Shown here one piece after another: positions 26,938-34,526 of a stretch of 34,526 nucleotides of DNA. The position numbers and the translations under genes are program-made. The notes below the pieces were generated by a model, which was given only the letters and a program-made list of their open reading frames with translations, ran no database searches and was not told the DNA's origin. This stretch comes from a virus: positions 1 to 34,526 of IMG/VR virus record IMGVR_UViG_3300025070_002472; one strand, given 5' to 3'. Position 1 is the stretch's first letter, and the number at the start of each line of letters is the position of its first letter.

Positions 26938-27566
26938 AATCCCGGAACAAAACTAAACAATTTAGCAGTTTTTATCTTTTGATTTGCTAATGTTTCGTTT
27001 ACTTTTCCGTTCTCTTTTATATTCTTTTGGATTTCGTCTGTTATTGAGTACCAGTCTTGTGCATTTATAAGTGCAATAATTGAACTGTTTTCTATAGTAC
27101 TAATGCCTTCATTAAAGAAATGATATAAGAGTGCATCATAATGTGGTTGTGATATTTTTACTGTAATAAACTTTTCTAATACATTACCAATATTTCTTAA
27201 TTGTTTCTCTAAGATAAAATCTGCCATTCCTTTTGTTATTTTATTAGTTGTGATATCTATTCGTGTAGATGCAACCGTAATATAACCGTAGTTCACTTCA
27301 GTGTCAGATATTTTATAATTATATCCAACTACATTATTTTCAACTGTGAGTGTGGGTTTATTATCTAATATAATTGCATTCTTACTCATTGTCGAGAATG
27401 TTAAATCTTTTACGTTTTCTAAATTTACTTTTACATGTGACAGTATGTATGTAGGTTTATCATTTTCATCATAACCTGTTCCCAAGAATGTACCATTCTC
27501 AGTTATAACATGCAATGGTAACTGAATGTAATTTAGTAATGAACCTTTTCGTTTATCGTATATCAT
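26934..27566 (-). CDS. Degenerate T4-lysozyme-like (GH24-like) protein
   Basis: In this 210-residue protein, residues 110-205 follow the GH24 C-terminal lobe: [14 protein letters not shown], then [16 protein letters not shown] (compare the usual ALVSF.FN.G), [12 protein letters not shown], and a helical end. The N-terminal lobe is hard to align, and the catalytic T.G.GH segment is not evident; only E76 near [10 protein letters not shown] might match the catalytic Glu. Residues 1-60 look beta-rich. It starts with TAATG behind the gp5-like spike gene. T4 gp5 carries such a lysozyme domain internally, whereas the spike here does not, so this may be the displaced domain, perhaps now structural. 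It could also be an unrelated helical protein. Confidence 0.6.
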   Translation of the reverse strand: MIYDKRKGSLLNYIQLPLHVITENGTFLGTGYDENDKPTYILSHVKVNLENVKDLTFSTMSKNAIILDNKPTLTVENNVVGYNYKISDTEVNYGYITVASTRIDITTNKITKGMADFILEKQLRNIGNVLEKFITVKISQPHYDALLYHFFNEGISTIENSSIIALINAQDWYSITDEIQKNIKENGKVNETLANQKIKTAKLFSFVPGF

Positions 27567-28831
27567 TATTTTATTCCCGCTTTATCTTTGCCATCTTTAC
27601 TAGCGGAATCTATTGCAAATTGGCTTGTTGATAATTTTTTAGAATGAGGTCTAACAAAAGGTTCGTGTGTTGGCATTTCAGATACAATAGTATCTTTAAC
27701 TATTGTACATGTTAAATTTTGCATATCTGGATGTTCTGTAACTAGAATAAGTTCTGACTCTGGTGCAATTGGACCATTCAAGTGCAATTTGCCACCTTTT
27801 GTTGTTATAAAACCATTAATTCCAACATTCACATTAAGAGTCGATTCGGTCTGTAACATTGTATTTCCTTTACTTCGTAAATGTATTTCTTTATCTGAAT
27901 TAACTTTAGTATTTCCTTCGATGCTCTTAATATTAATATTTTCTTTTGCTTCAAGATTTATATTTTTGTCTGCTCTAACATTGAAGTCTTTCTCAGTTCT
28001 CATATTTAACGAGCCTTCTGCGTATACCATAACTTCGCCACTTGCCCCAATCTCTACCCATCCAGAACCAGAACTGTTAACAACGTAAATAAAATCATTT
28101 CCGCCATCTAATATAACTCCGGCACCCGAAGAAGTCGTTATTCTTATTTGCTCAGGATGAATTGTCCCATCATCACCGACACTTCCATCATCTATAGATA
28201 AAGAAGACCCACCTGATGATTTAATTCCCATAACTTTAGAATGCTGTGTTTCGCCATATGCGGCATCTCTACGAGGGGTTGTAGTTGTTGTTCCTCTTAG
28301 AGAATCAGTATATGTTCCTTGGTCAGCAACATTCTTATTTGTTGTACTGTTTGGTAATGTCGCATCATCCAGTTCTACGTCATCTTGGGTTTTGTGAACT
28401 TTCATTGTTGGTACATCAGCAAAAACACCTGTGCCGATTGCGGAACCTTCTTCAGGTTTTGCTTTTCCAGAAGCACCACCACTAACTATATCAACTACAT
28501 CAGTCGATGTTGCAAACCAAAATCCCTCGGTTGAACTGCCACTATCAGCAAAGAAGACGAGAAGTGTAATACCTGTTTTGTCTGGAACATTAAACAATGC
28601 ACCTGTTTGTGCGTGTCTAAAAAATCTTGGGTCTTCTCCATTTTCACCTAATGAAGGAATATATGCGGCGACTCTACCTTGGCCTGTTGGGTCAATAAAT
28701 TTTTCGCCCTTTGAATTTTCTGTTACAGTTATTGCTTTAAATATACCTTTACCTAATTTCTTAGTAATAGGAGATGCTTGGTTTGCCGCGGCAGACCTAA
28801 ACTGTCCAACTAATTTTCCTTCTTTTGCCAT
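27566..28831 (-). CDS. gp5: Baseplate hub spike protein, gp5-like
   Basis: At 421 residues this is shorter than T4 gp5 (575). Residues about 1-115 look like the N-terminal OB-fold (GRVAAYIPSLGENGEDPRFF, then GITLLVFFADS and a GFWFA strand). Residues about 115-225 are a low-complexity linker. Residues 230-345 form the spike: ITTSSGAGVILDGGNDFIYV, then about eight-residue periodic strands (SLNMRTEKDFNVRADKNINL), typical of the intertwined triple beta-helix of gp5 and VgrG. No lysozyme domain lies between OB-fold and helix, unlike T4. The C-terminal tail has several Pro/His and Lys-rich stretches. AAGGAAG precedes the ATG. It pierces the outer membrane at infection in related phages. Confidence 0.85.
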   Translation of the reverse strand: MAKEGKLVGQFRSAAANQASPITKKLGKGIFKAITVTENSKGEKFIDPTGQGRVAAYIPSLGENGEDPRFFRHAQTGALFNVPDKTGITLLVFFADSGSSTEGFWFATSTDVVDIVSGGASGKAKPEEGSAIGTGVFADVPTMKVHKTQDDVELDDATLPNSTTNKNVADQGTYTDSLRGTTTTTPRRDAAYGETQHSKVMGIKSSGGSSLSIDDGSVGDDGTIHPEQIRITTSSGAGVILDGGNDFIYVVNSSGSGWVEIGASGEVMVYAEGSLNMRTEKDFNVRADKNINLEAKENINIKSIEGNTKVNSDKEIHLRSKGNTMLQTESTLNVNVGINGFITTKGGKLHLNGPIAPESELILVTEHPDMQNLTCTIVKDTIVSEMPTHEPFVRPHSKKLSTSQFAIDSASKDGKDKAGIK

Positions 28832-28846
28832 AGTTAACTTCCTTTA

Positions 28847-31800
28847 TTACTTGTCAATATAAAATTTATCGGCTGATATAGTTATCACAAGAGTGCCATC
28901 TTTATCTCTAGGTAACTTGCCATCTATCATTTGACTTTTTTGTCCTGATTTAATATCTGGAAACAAGTCTGCAACCTTTCCTTTTAAAATATCATAATCA
29001 ATTAAATATGTTGGATTCATATCATTGTATGTAGTTGTATGTATGCCAAAATATGTACTAGGATTACTAATTGTTTGTGAAACTCCATTTGCATCTGTGT
29101 ATGTAATCGGTCCAATGTTACTAAAATCTTTAACTTTTATATCTCTTCCTGCATCATCAGTCACAGTAGTCATGTCTCCTGGCTGAGTTCTCATCAGTAT
29201 TTTATATATCTTTTTAGCCTCATGATATTGAGATATTTTTTCAGGATTAGCCATTGCATAATCCCAACCAACACCGGCGCCCTCTAGTTTGTCTTTTAGA
29301 CTTCCAGGTAATATAATATCCATAGTATCGGTGCCAGATTTTATCAAGATTGGTGCGTTTTCAACCGCAATCTGTTCAACTGGATTTTTTATCTGAACAA
29401 TGTCTGTATTGTTGCCATTTTTTATAGTCGCCACCTCAGTTACTTTTTCTGCTGGCAGAGAAAGGTCGGCAATTGCCACCTCTAATTCAAGTTCTTCTAG
29501 ATTTTTAACTTCTATATCTCGGTGAGATGAGTCAAAATAATAATCATCTAGTTTTGTATTAGATGCAGTTACATCTGCTGATAAGGTATTCAATTCGTGT
29601 TGAAGGTTACCAACCTTTACGGCTTCAGTTAAATCGCCACGATGTCCGTCTTCTGCCGCCGCAATTACTGTGCTAATCCCTGTTTCTAATCCTTGAATTT
29701 TGCGATAGTCGTTGTCCGATAGTTCATTTAGCGCCATAGTATTATTAATCTTAGATGCTACCGCAAATTTCATTGCAGTTTTGTCTTTATTTGTAATGAT
29801 TAAGTCTTCGTTTTTTAGTTCAGTTTCTATTAATTCAACTGCATTGGATTTCCATGCATCTTCTTCTGCTATGCCGGATTCACTATAGTAGTTTTCTTCA
29901 AGTGTTTTATTAATCTCTTCTTTTAATACTTCAACATCAATCATTTCATTATCAGTTAACTTGTCTGAAAGAATTGGAACACATTCCAGTTTTCTATTTT
30001 TAATATTCATTTTGTTCTTTGTGCCCTCAGGACAAGACTCTTTTACTATTTTGTTAACTTTTGATTCTTCGATTCTATTCAACTCATATTGGGCTTTCCA
30101 GGCATCATTCTCAATTTTGCTTAATTTCAGATATTTTGCAGTTCTACATGCACCAACACAACTAGAATCATTTTTTATTGCCTCGTATTCTGCTTCAAAA
30201 TCTTCTGACGTTTTAATAGACCCATCAGACTTTTGATATGGTTGTATTGTTATTGTGTTTAGTTCTGTTCCTTTTATTGTTTCAGAATTAAGGGGTTTTG
30301 ACTCCTCTAATATTCTATTATTTGCTACACCAGATTCAGTATAATAATTTTCTGCTGTGATACCTTTTGCTTGTTCATCTAAAATAATTTCTGGAGTTCT
30401 CTCAAATGTTGCTCTTTTTACTAGTTTCTGTATATCGTCTGGGTCATGGCCGGCAATGTTCAGTTCGCCACCTGCGGCGATTTGATAAACTGCAATTTCT
30501 TCGTCTGAAAACGTGACACCATCATTTGATATCCAATCATTTATTTGTGTATTCATTGCCGCTACTGCACTTGGTTTTCCTTGGTCTTCTATAGTTAATC
30601 CAAGAGATTCTAACCTCTTTTTATTACTGTCCTTAATAATATCACATGCAGTAAAAGGCAATTGGCCGCCTTTTCTTTGAGATTCACATGTTTTGTGCAA
30701 TGTTGGAAGTTGGTCTAAAGTTTCATTTGCCAAGGTATTTCTTACAATCGCATCAACAGTTGGATTAAAGTGTCCTACCATACTACTCTGTGCTGTTATA
30801 GTATCGTCGGTCGTATCAGCGTGTTCATCTACATACCGCGATGCATTCTTATTAAGCCTGTTTTTTGGCGCAGTAGTAATTGGTTCTTGTCCTGGTCCAG
30901 TTCTATTTCCATAAGAACTCATAGCCTCTTCCATTTCATCAATTCTTATTTCTTCGGCCTCTTGAGCCGCCCATGCCGCCTCTCTTTCTTCTTGTGTCAT
31001 TTCCTTGAATTTGTTGTATTCGTCTTCATCAAAGGTAGTGAAATTATTGATTTTTTCTGCTCTCTCTTCATCAGTATAACTGTCTATATTTTTTGTAATA
31101 GGGTCTCCATTAATATCGACATTACTAGCACCATCTAAGTCAACAGGTGGAATATCAGAAGATTTATATAGAGTTCCTTCTGGGTCAGATGGATGTCCTG
31201 GCGAATTTGTGTTCCCTTCAACTTCAACCATTCCAACTTTCTCACCAGCCTCAGATGTAAATTGTTCTGCTTCGGTCCATTTTACCATGCTTAAGTTTTG
31301 AGTGAACATACCATTCGTAAAATTACTCGTGATTGTTCTTACTGCGTATAAACTAAAGACAAGTGTTCTAGTCTTAATGTTTTCATTTTCGTCAACGCCC
31401 TTTGCGACACCCGATTTTAATACTAGATAAGGAAATCCATTAAGTTTTGAATGTATATTCCATTTCAAGTCACTGCCTTTATCACCAAAAACTTCTTTTT
31501 CTTTTGCTGGTGGTATATATCCTTCTAACCAAAAAGGGTCGCCCTTGATGGTCATATCTGCATATATCATGCTCAACTTACCACCCTTTGCTTCGTAATA
31601 TTTTTCTCTCGCTAACTCAATCTCTGTTTCATCTCCTTTACTTATAGCGACTTGTTTAGAATCTTCATCCATCCCCTGGATTAATCTTCTGAATGTGACT
31701 GGATTATTTGCTTGTGCTTTAAGTATAATTTCATAATCTGAATTGGATAGACGATTTATTAAATCTTCTCCAAGTTCTTCAGCAAGTATAAGATTTTTGC

Positions 31801-33682
31801 CGTCAGGATTTATATCTCGAATGTCAGTGAATACTTTGCTTCCTACATCTTGAAAGTTTAGGTTGTTCGTATTCAACTTAGAAGCAATAGCGTTTGAATA
31901 TTCGTCTTGTGCAAATTTTTCTTTTGTAAGTGCCACGCCTTCATATTTATTCGCTTTTTCTTGTGCTTCTTCAACTGCTTTTTCTTTTTTACTCAAATTT
32001 GATTTCATATGAGTAATATTCAACTCGCCAATCATTTCAGAGTTTGACTTACTCTTATTTTTTGCCGCGGCTGCAAAGCCTACTGGTCCAGGTTTGTCTG
32101 GCTCCTCATCTACTACAGAATAATCATTCATTAATTGTTCTAGTGATTTGTCACCAAAGGCACGCTCTATTGCCATAGGTGATAAACCACCTCGCTGGTT
32201 TGAGAGTTCCGTTATTATTTTATTTCTATAATCATCTTGTAAATTTGTTAATTCTTTTTTTAAACTATCTGCTCTTGTTTGATGTTTTAAATATTCTTCA
32301 TTTGATTTCTCAAAATTATTTTTCGCTTTGTCAACAAGTTCTTGATGATGTTCATCTAGTCTTATACTCTGATTTCCCTCTTTTTTAAAATGCTCATATG
32401 CCCAAATATCATCTGGTGTTGAAAATATTTTTGTTAGTTCTGCGTCTAATGAAATATTGAAATCTAATATTTGGTCATTTCTTCCAGTAAACAGATATTC
32501 GTATTTCTTGTTTACGTGTCCATTTGCAAACATGTCTTCGACCATTTTTTTACTATTTCTTATCTTGTTTAGTTGGTCTGGCATATTATGAACAACAACT
32601 TTTTCTTCATAGTCTATAAAAAATAAAACATCATATGCTTCTGTTCCTTTGACTGGATTATATCCATCTGGTTTAATCATCAAATGTGGAGTTATTTTTA
32701 GAACTTTTGTAAATCCTGGATTGTCTGCCGCAATTTCTTTTTTAATCAACGTAGATACATTACACAATTCTTCTACAATACTATAGATATGACTTCCAGG
32801 CAAAATTCCCTCAGAGGCCTTAGCCTGATTTTCACCTTTCGCAACCATGTTTTTGTTGACATTGAGTGAATGGTCTGGAGGCATGCTACCCTTATCCCAT
32901 CCTAAAGTTTTAACTCGCTCAGAGAACTGGTAACCATATGTGTGTTTCATAGATTCAAGAAGCGCCTGGTCGTTATCTTTAATAGACTCGTTTAATCTTG
33001 CAAAAAATTTGTTCAATGATACCTCTAAATTATTGGCTATTTCGTAATTGAATCCATGTTGGGTCTTCGCAACATCAGTGTCCATTACAACTTTATCGGC
33101 CGGAACTTGTCCACTAATGACCGTTGTTGTTCCTCTTGCATCAGTTGTAGTATTTAAGTTTTGATAATTTACGATTTTAAATGGTATAACCTTTGTTTGT
33201 GCAAGTTTCTTTTTTTTCGCATGTGTGCCGTGACCTACGAAATTTATTTTAATAAAATATTCAGCATCAGTAATAGAACTGAATCCACACAATGCAACCA
33301 CAGTTTGTAAACTGTTTGCTAGGCTTGTATTGCCAACTTGGGTAACAGTGAAACTTAACTTATCGGCTGTTCCGGCAATCTTACTATAATCTCCATTACC
33401 CACACCAACAGCCTCTACAGTCAAATCTGCCACTGTGAATTCGGTAGTAACACCAGTTTTTGCTATTGTTATGGCATTGTCCGTCGAACGTGGCCATCCG
33501 TCTGAGACGATTGTCTCCATATCAAATGCTTCTTGTTCTTGAAATGCTCTTGTTGTTTTACGGTCACATACAAACCACTCTAGGGTGTATGTGTAAGAAT
33601 CATAGACATCAAGAGGATTTTCTAAGAAGCCTTCATGCTTATCTACAACATCTTTTAACGTAGCCGAAATAGTATTGTCCAT
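28847..33682 (-). CDS. Large virion structural protein, putative baseplate hub component
   Basis: I know no firm homologue for this 1611-residue protein. The opening (ATLKDVVDKHEGFLENPLDV, then YTYTLEWFVCDRKTTRAF) leads into a beta-rich domain of about 350 residues. Residues about 447-497 look like a coiled coil (EEYLKHQTRADSLKKELTNL), with a second acidic helical stretch near 900-930. NYYTESGVANN (near 1110) and NYYSESGIAEE (near 1262) mark two related segments. Between and before them are paired cysteines (SSCVGAC, ESCPEG...LECVP) that may form disulfides or bind metal. It lies between gp53 and the spike, where a hub protein like T4 gp27 would fit, but is four times that size. It may also act as a tape-like or hub-filling protein. 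Confidence 0.72.
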   Translation of the reverse strand: MDNTISATLKDVVDKHEGFLENPLDVYDSYTYTLEWFVCDRKTTRAFQEQEAFDMETIVSDGWPRSTDNAITIAKTGVTTEFTVADLTVEAVGVGNGDYSKIAGTADKLSFTVTQVGNTSLANSLQTVVALCGFSSITDAEYFIKINFVGHGTHAKKKKLAQTKVIPFKIVNYQNLNTTTDARGTTTVISGQVPADKVVMDTDVAKTQHGFNYEIANNLEVSLNKFFARLNESIKDNDQALLESMKHTYGYQFSERVKTLGWDKGSMPPDHSLNVNKNMVAKGENQAKASEGILPGSHIYSIVEELCNVSTLIKKEIAADNPGFTKVLKITPHLMIKPDGYNPVKGTEAYDVLFFIDYEEKVVVHNMPDQLNKIRNSKKMVEDMFANGHVNKKYEYLFTGRNDQILDFNISLDAELTKIFSTPDDIWAYEHFKKEGNQSIRLDEHHQELVDKAKNNFEKSNEEYLKHQTRADSLKKELTNLQDDYRNKIITELSNQRGGLSPMAIERAFGDKSLEQLMNDYSVVDEEPDKPGPVGFAAAAKNKSKSNSEMIGELNITHMKSNLSKKEKAVEEAQEKANKYEGVALTKEKFAQDEYSNAIASKLNTNNLNFQDVGSKVFTDIRDINPDGKNLILAEELGEDLINRLSNSDYEIILKAQANNPVTFRRLIQGMDEDSKQVAISKGDETEIELAREKYYEAKGGKLSMIYADMTIKGDPFWLEGYIPPAKEKEVFGDKGSDLKWNIHSKLNGFPYLVLKSGVAKGVDENENIKTRTLVFSLYAVRTITSNFTNGMFTQNLSMVKWTEAEQFTSEAGEKVGMVEVEGNTNSPGHPSDPEGTLYKSSDIPPVDLDGASNVDINGDPITKNIDSYTDEERAEKINNFTTFDEDEYNKFKEMTQEEREAAWAAQEAEEIRIDEMEEAMSSYGNRTGPGQEPITTAPKNRLNKNASRYVDEHADTTDDTITAQSSMVGHFNPTVDAIVRNTLANETLDQLPTLHKTCESQRKGGQLPFTACDIIKDSNKKRLESLGLTIEDQGKPSAVAAMNTQINDWISNDGVTFSDEEIAVYQIAAGGELNIAGHDPDDIQKLVKRATFERTPEIILDEQAKGITAENYYTESGVANNRILEESKPLNSETIKGTELNTITIQPYQKSDGSIKTSEDFEAEYEAIKNDSSCVGACRTAKYLKLSKIENDAWKAQYELNRIEESKVNKIVKESCPEGTKNKMNIKNRKLECVPILSDKLTDNEMIDVEVLKEEINKTLEENYYSESGIAEEDAWKSNAVELIETELKNEDLIITNKDKTAMKFAVASKINNTMALNELSDNDYRKIQGLETGISTVIAAAEDGHRGDLTEAVKVGNLQHELNTLSADVTASNTKLDDYYFDSSHRDIEVKNLEELELEVAIADLSLPAEKVTEVATIKNGNNTDIVQIKNPVEQIAVENAPILIKSGTDTMDIILPGSLKDKLEGAGVGWDYAMANPEKISQYHEAKKIYKILMRTQPGDMTTVTDDAGRDIKVKDFSNIGPITYTDANGVSQTISNPSTYFGIHTTTYNDMNPTYLIDYDILKGKVADLFPDIKSGQKSQMIDGKLPRDKDGTLVITISADKFYIDK

Positions 33683-33686
33683 TATT

Positions 33687-33977
33687 TTACACCATATTTG
33701 CTATGTTATCTTTGCTTGGGATTCTAATCTCGATTCCTGCAGAAAAATTTCTAATAGGGTCAATTATAATATCTGGATTTCTAGTAGCAAATATCCACCA
33801 ATACTTGGCAGTTCCATACATCTCATAACTGCACAAATCTGGACGTTCGTCAAATTCTTGAGGTATCGTGTAATATTCATCAAATGGGTCTTTATAGATA
33901 AATCTCTTTTTCATTATATCTAGTACAGTATCGTCTATGATTCCTGTTCTATTCCATGGTGATTCTTCTTTATACAT
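33687..33977 (-). CDS. gp53: Baseplate wedge protein gp53-like
   Basis: At 96 residues this is about half of T4 gp53 (196). The core ERPDLCSYEMYGTAKYWW, followed by IFATRNPDIIIDPIRNF and IEIRIPS, is the LysM-like segment found in gp53 and many phage baseplate wedge proteins. The start (33977) overlaps the preceding stop by eight bases, with AAAGG upstream. In T4 gp53 is the last wedge protein to bind and lets six wedges close around the hub. Position beside a tail-tube-cap-like gene and the spike supports this. Confidence 0.82.
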   Translation of the reverse strand: MYKEESPWNRTGIIDDTVLDIMKKRFIYKDPFDEYYTIPQEFDERPDLCSYEMYGTAKYWWIFATRNPDIIIDPIRNFSAGIEIRIPSKDNIANMV

Positions 33978-34526
33978 AGCCTTTGTCCTTTAAATTGCCC
34001 GTAAGATAATCTTTAACACTAAAATTGTCTCTTATACTCTTAGGTGAGTAAGTAACAGATAAGGTCAATACAAACATATTTGTAACTGGCACTCTCATTA
34101 TTTTGAATTTGTCTGATGTTGGGTCTTGTATTTCTATATAATCTATATCTGAGTCTAAGTTCCACGTAAAGTCACGAACAACACAAGGCACATTTTCATA
34201 TATTCCGTGTGCGTTAAATCGCAATATCGGTGGTGGCATGCCAGGGTCTACATCATTCTTCCAAGACATCTTCATCGTACTTCTAATCCATGTTGCCGCT
34301 TTATATACATACAATGCTTCTTCTTCACTTCTTACAATCATTGGTGCTGTTATGTTGATTTCCATATTCATATGACTATCAAACGCACGTTGTTGAAAGT
34401 TACTATGTGTCAAGTCATAAGACGAATAGTTTGCACTATTGATTATAGAAGTAGTTGGAGTATACGGAAAATTAAGTCTTGTTTTTCTCAACTTCTTCTT
34501 TGCTTCTTTAGTGGTATATCTACTTT
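33970..34526 (-). CDS. Tail-tube-cap or baseplate protein, gp48-like (5' end cut)
   Basis: The frame is open to the right edge: codons upstream of the TTG at 34491 (a false start) read SRYTTKEAKKK with no stop, so about 185 C-terminal residues are visible. Landmarks are APMIVRSEEEALYVYKAA, GMPPPILRFNAHGIYENVP, VVRDFTWNLDSDIDYIE, and a terminal VTNMFVLTLSVTYSPKS segment. I associate this combination with the beta-rich C-terminal part of tail-tube-associated baseplate proteins; in T4-like cyanophages gp48 lies next to gp53. Assignment to gp48 rather than gp54 or another tube-end protein is uncertain. Confidence 0.5.
   Translation of the reverse strand, partial: SRYTTKEAKKKLRKTRLNFPYTPTTSIINSANYSSYDLTHSNFQQRAFDSHMNMEINITAPMIVRSEEEALYVYKAATWIRSTMKMSWKNDVDPGMPPPILRFNAHGIYENVPCVVRDFTWNLDSDIDYIEIQDPTSDKFKIMRVPVTNMFVLTLSVTYSPKSIRDNFSVKDYLTGNLKDKGYV

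Noticed and set aside
27566-28831. Spike gene as a type VI secretion VgrG
   Set aside because: Size, linker and gene neighbours (gp53, gp25, gp6, gp7) fit a T4-like baseplate, and no type VI genes are present.
33970-34491. Complete 173-residue gene starting with TTG at 34491
   Set aside because: The frame remains open to the window edge with sensible sequence, so the gene is cut off at its 5' end.

Overview
The window is an AT-rich stretch of a T4-like marine myophage genome (Caudoviricetes). It carries the baseplate and tail-tip block followed by an accessory block of sugar-transfer and radical SAM genes. Evidence for a T4-like phage is a recognisable gp53 / gp5 spike / gp25 / gp6 / gp7 series and octamers matching the T4 late promoter (TATAAATA, plus GATAAATA variants). 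The size of gp6 and gp7 and the accessory gene types resemble marine T4-like phages of picocyanobacteria and SAR11-like bacteria, but nothing here fixes the host. I see no tRNA, rRNA, CRISPR array, integrase, attachment site or insertion sequence. No gene-free stretch exceeds 137 bases.

Layout, following transcription (right to left; everything is on the minus strand except clpP). From 34526 to 26934: the 3' part of a tail-tube-cap-like gene (cut by the window edge), gp53, a 1611-residue structural protein, the gp5-like spike, and a small protein with a degenerate T4-lysozyme-like half. clpP (26347-26937) lies on the plus strand, meets the lysozyme-like gene tail to tail, and has its own sigma70-type promoter. 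From 26209 to 12569: gp25, gp6 (1407 aa) and gp7 (3014 aa), behind a late-promoter-like site. From 12480 to 9895: three fibre-type or virion surface proteins, two of them paralogues, behind two tandem late-promoter-like sites.

From 9837 to the left edge is a tightly packed operon of ten genes. Neighbours overlap or lie at most 11 bases apart. A strong sigma70-like promoter sits in front (TTGACT, 17 bases, TATTAT). In order the genes are: a 127-aa protein of unknown function, two related GT-A-like glycosyltransferases with DSD motifs, a 190-aa orphan, a third glycosyltransferase-like protein with a DGD motif, three full-length radical SAM proteins, a 413-aa protein with a short motif loosely like GT10 fucosyltransferases, and the start of a fourth radical SAM protein. 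All four radical SAM proteins carry an N-terminal four-cysteine block, which suggests an auxiliary iron-sulfur site placed ahead of the radical SAM core.

My reading is that structural genes run from late promoters, while the accessory operon and clpP run from host-type promoters that share a palindrome at the expected start of transcription. The accessory operon could make or attach a modified sugar or peptide group to the virion fibres just upstream or to the host surface. That function is inference. The most unusual items are this radical SAM/glycosyltransferase operon, the shared promoter/palindrome pair, the separation of the lysozyme-like domain from the spike, and a run of flagellar-hook-IN-like repeats inside gp7.
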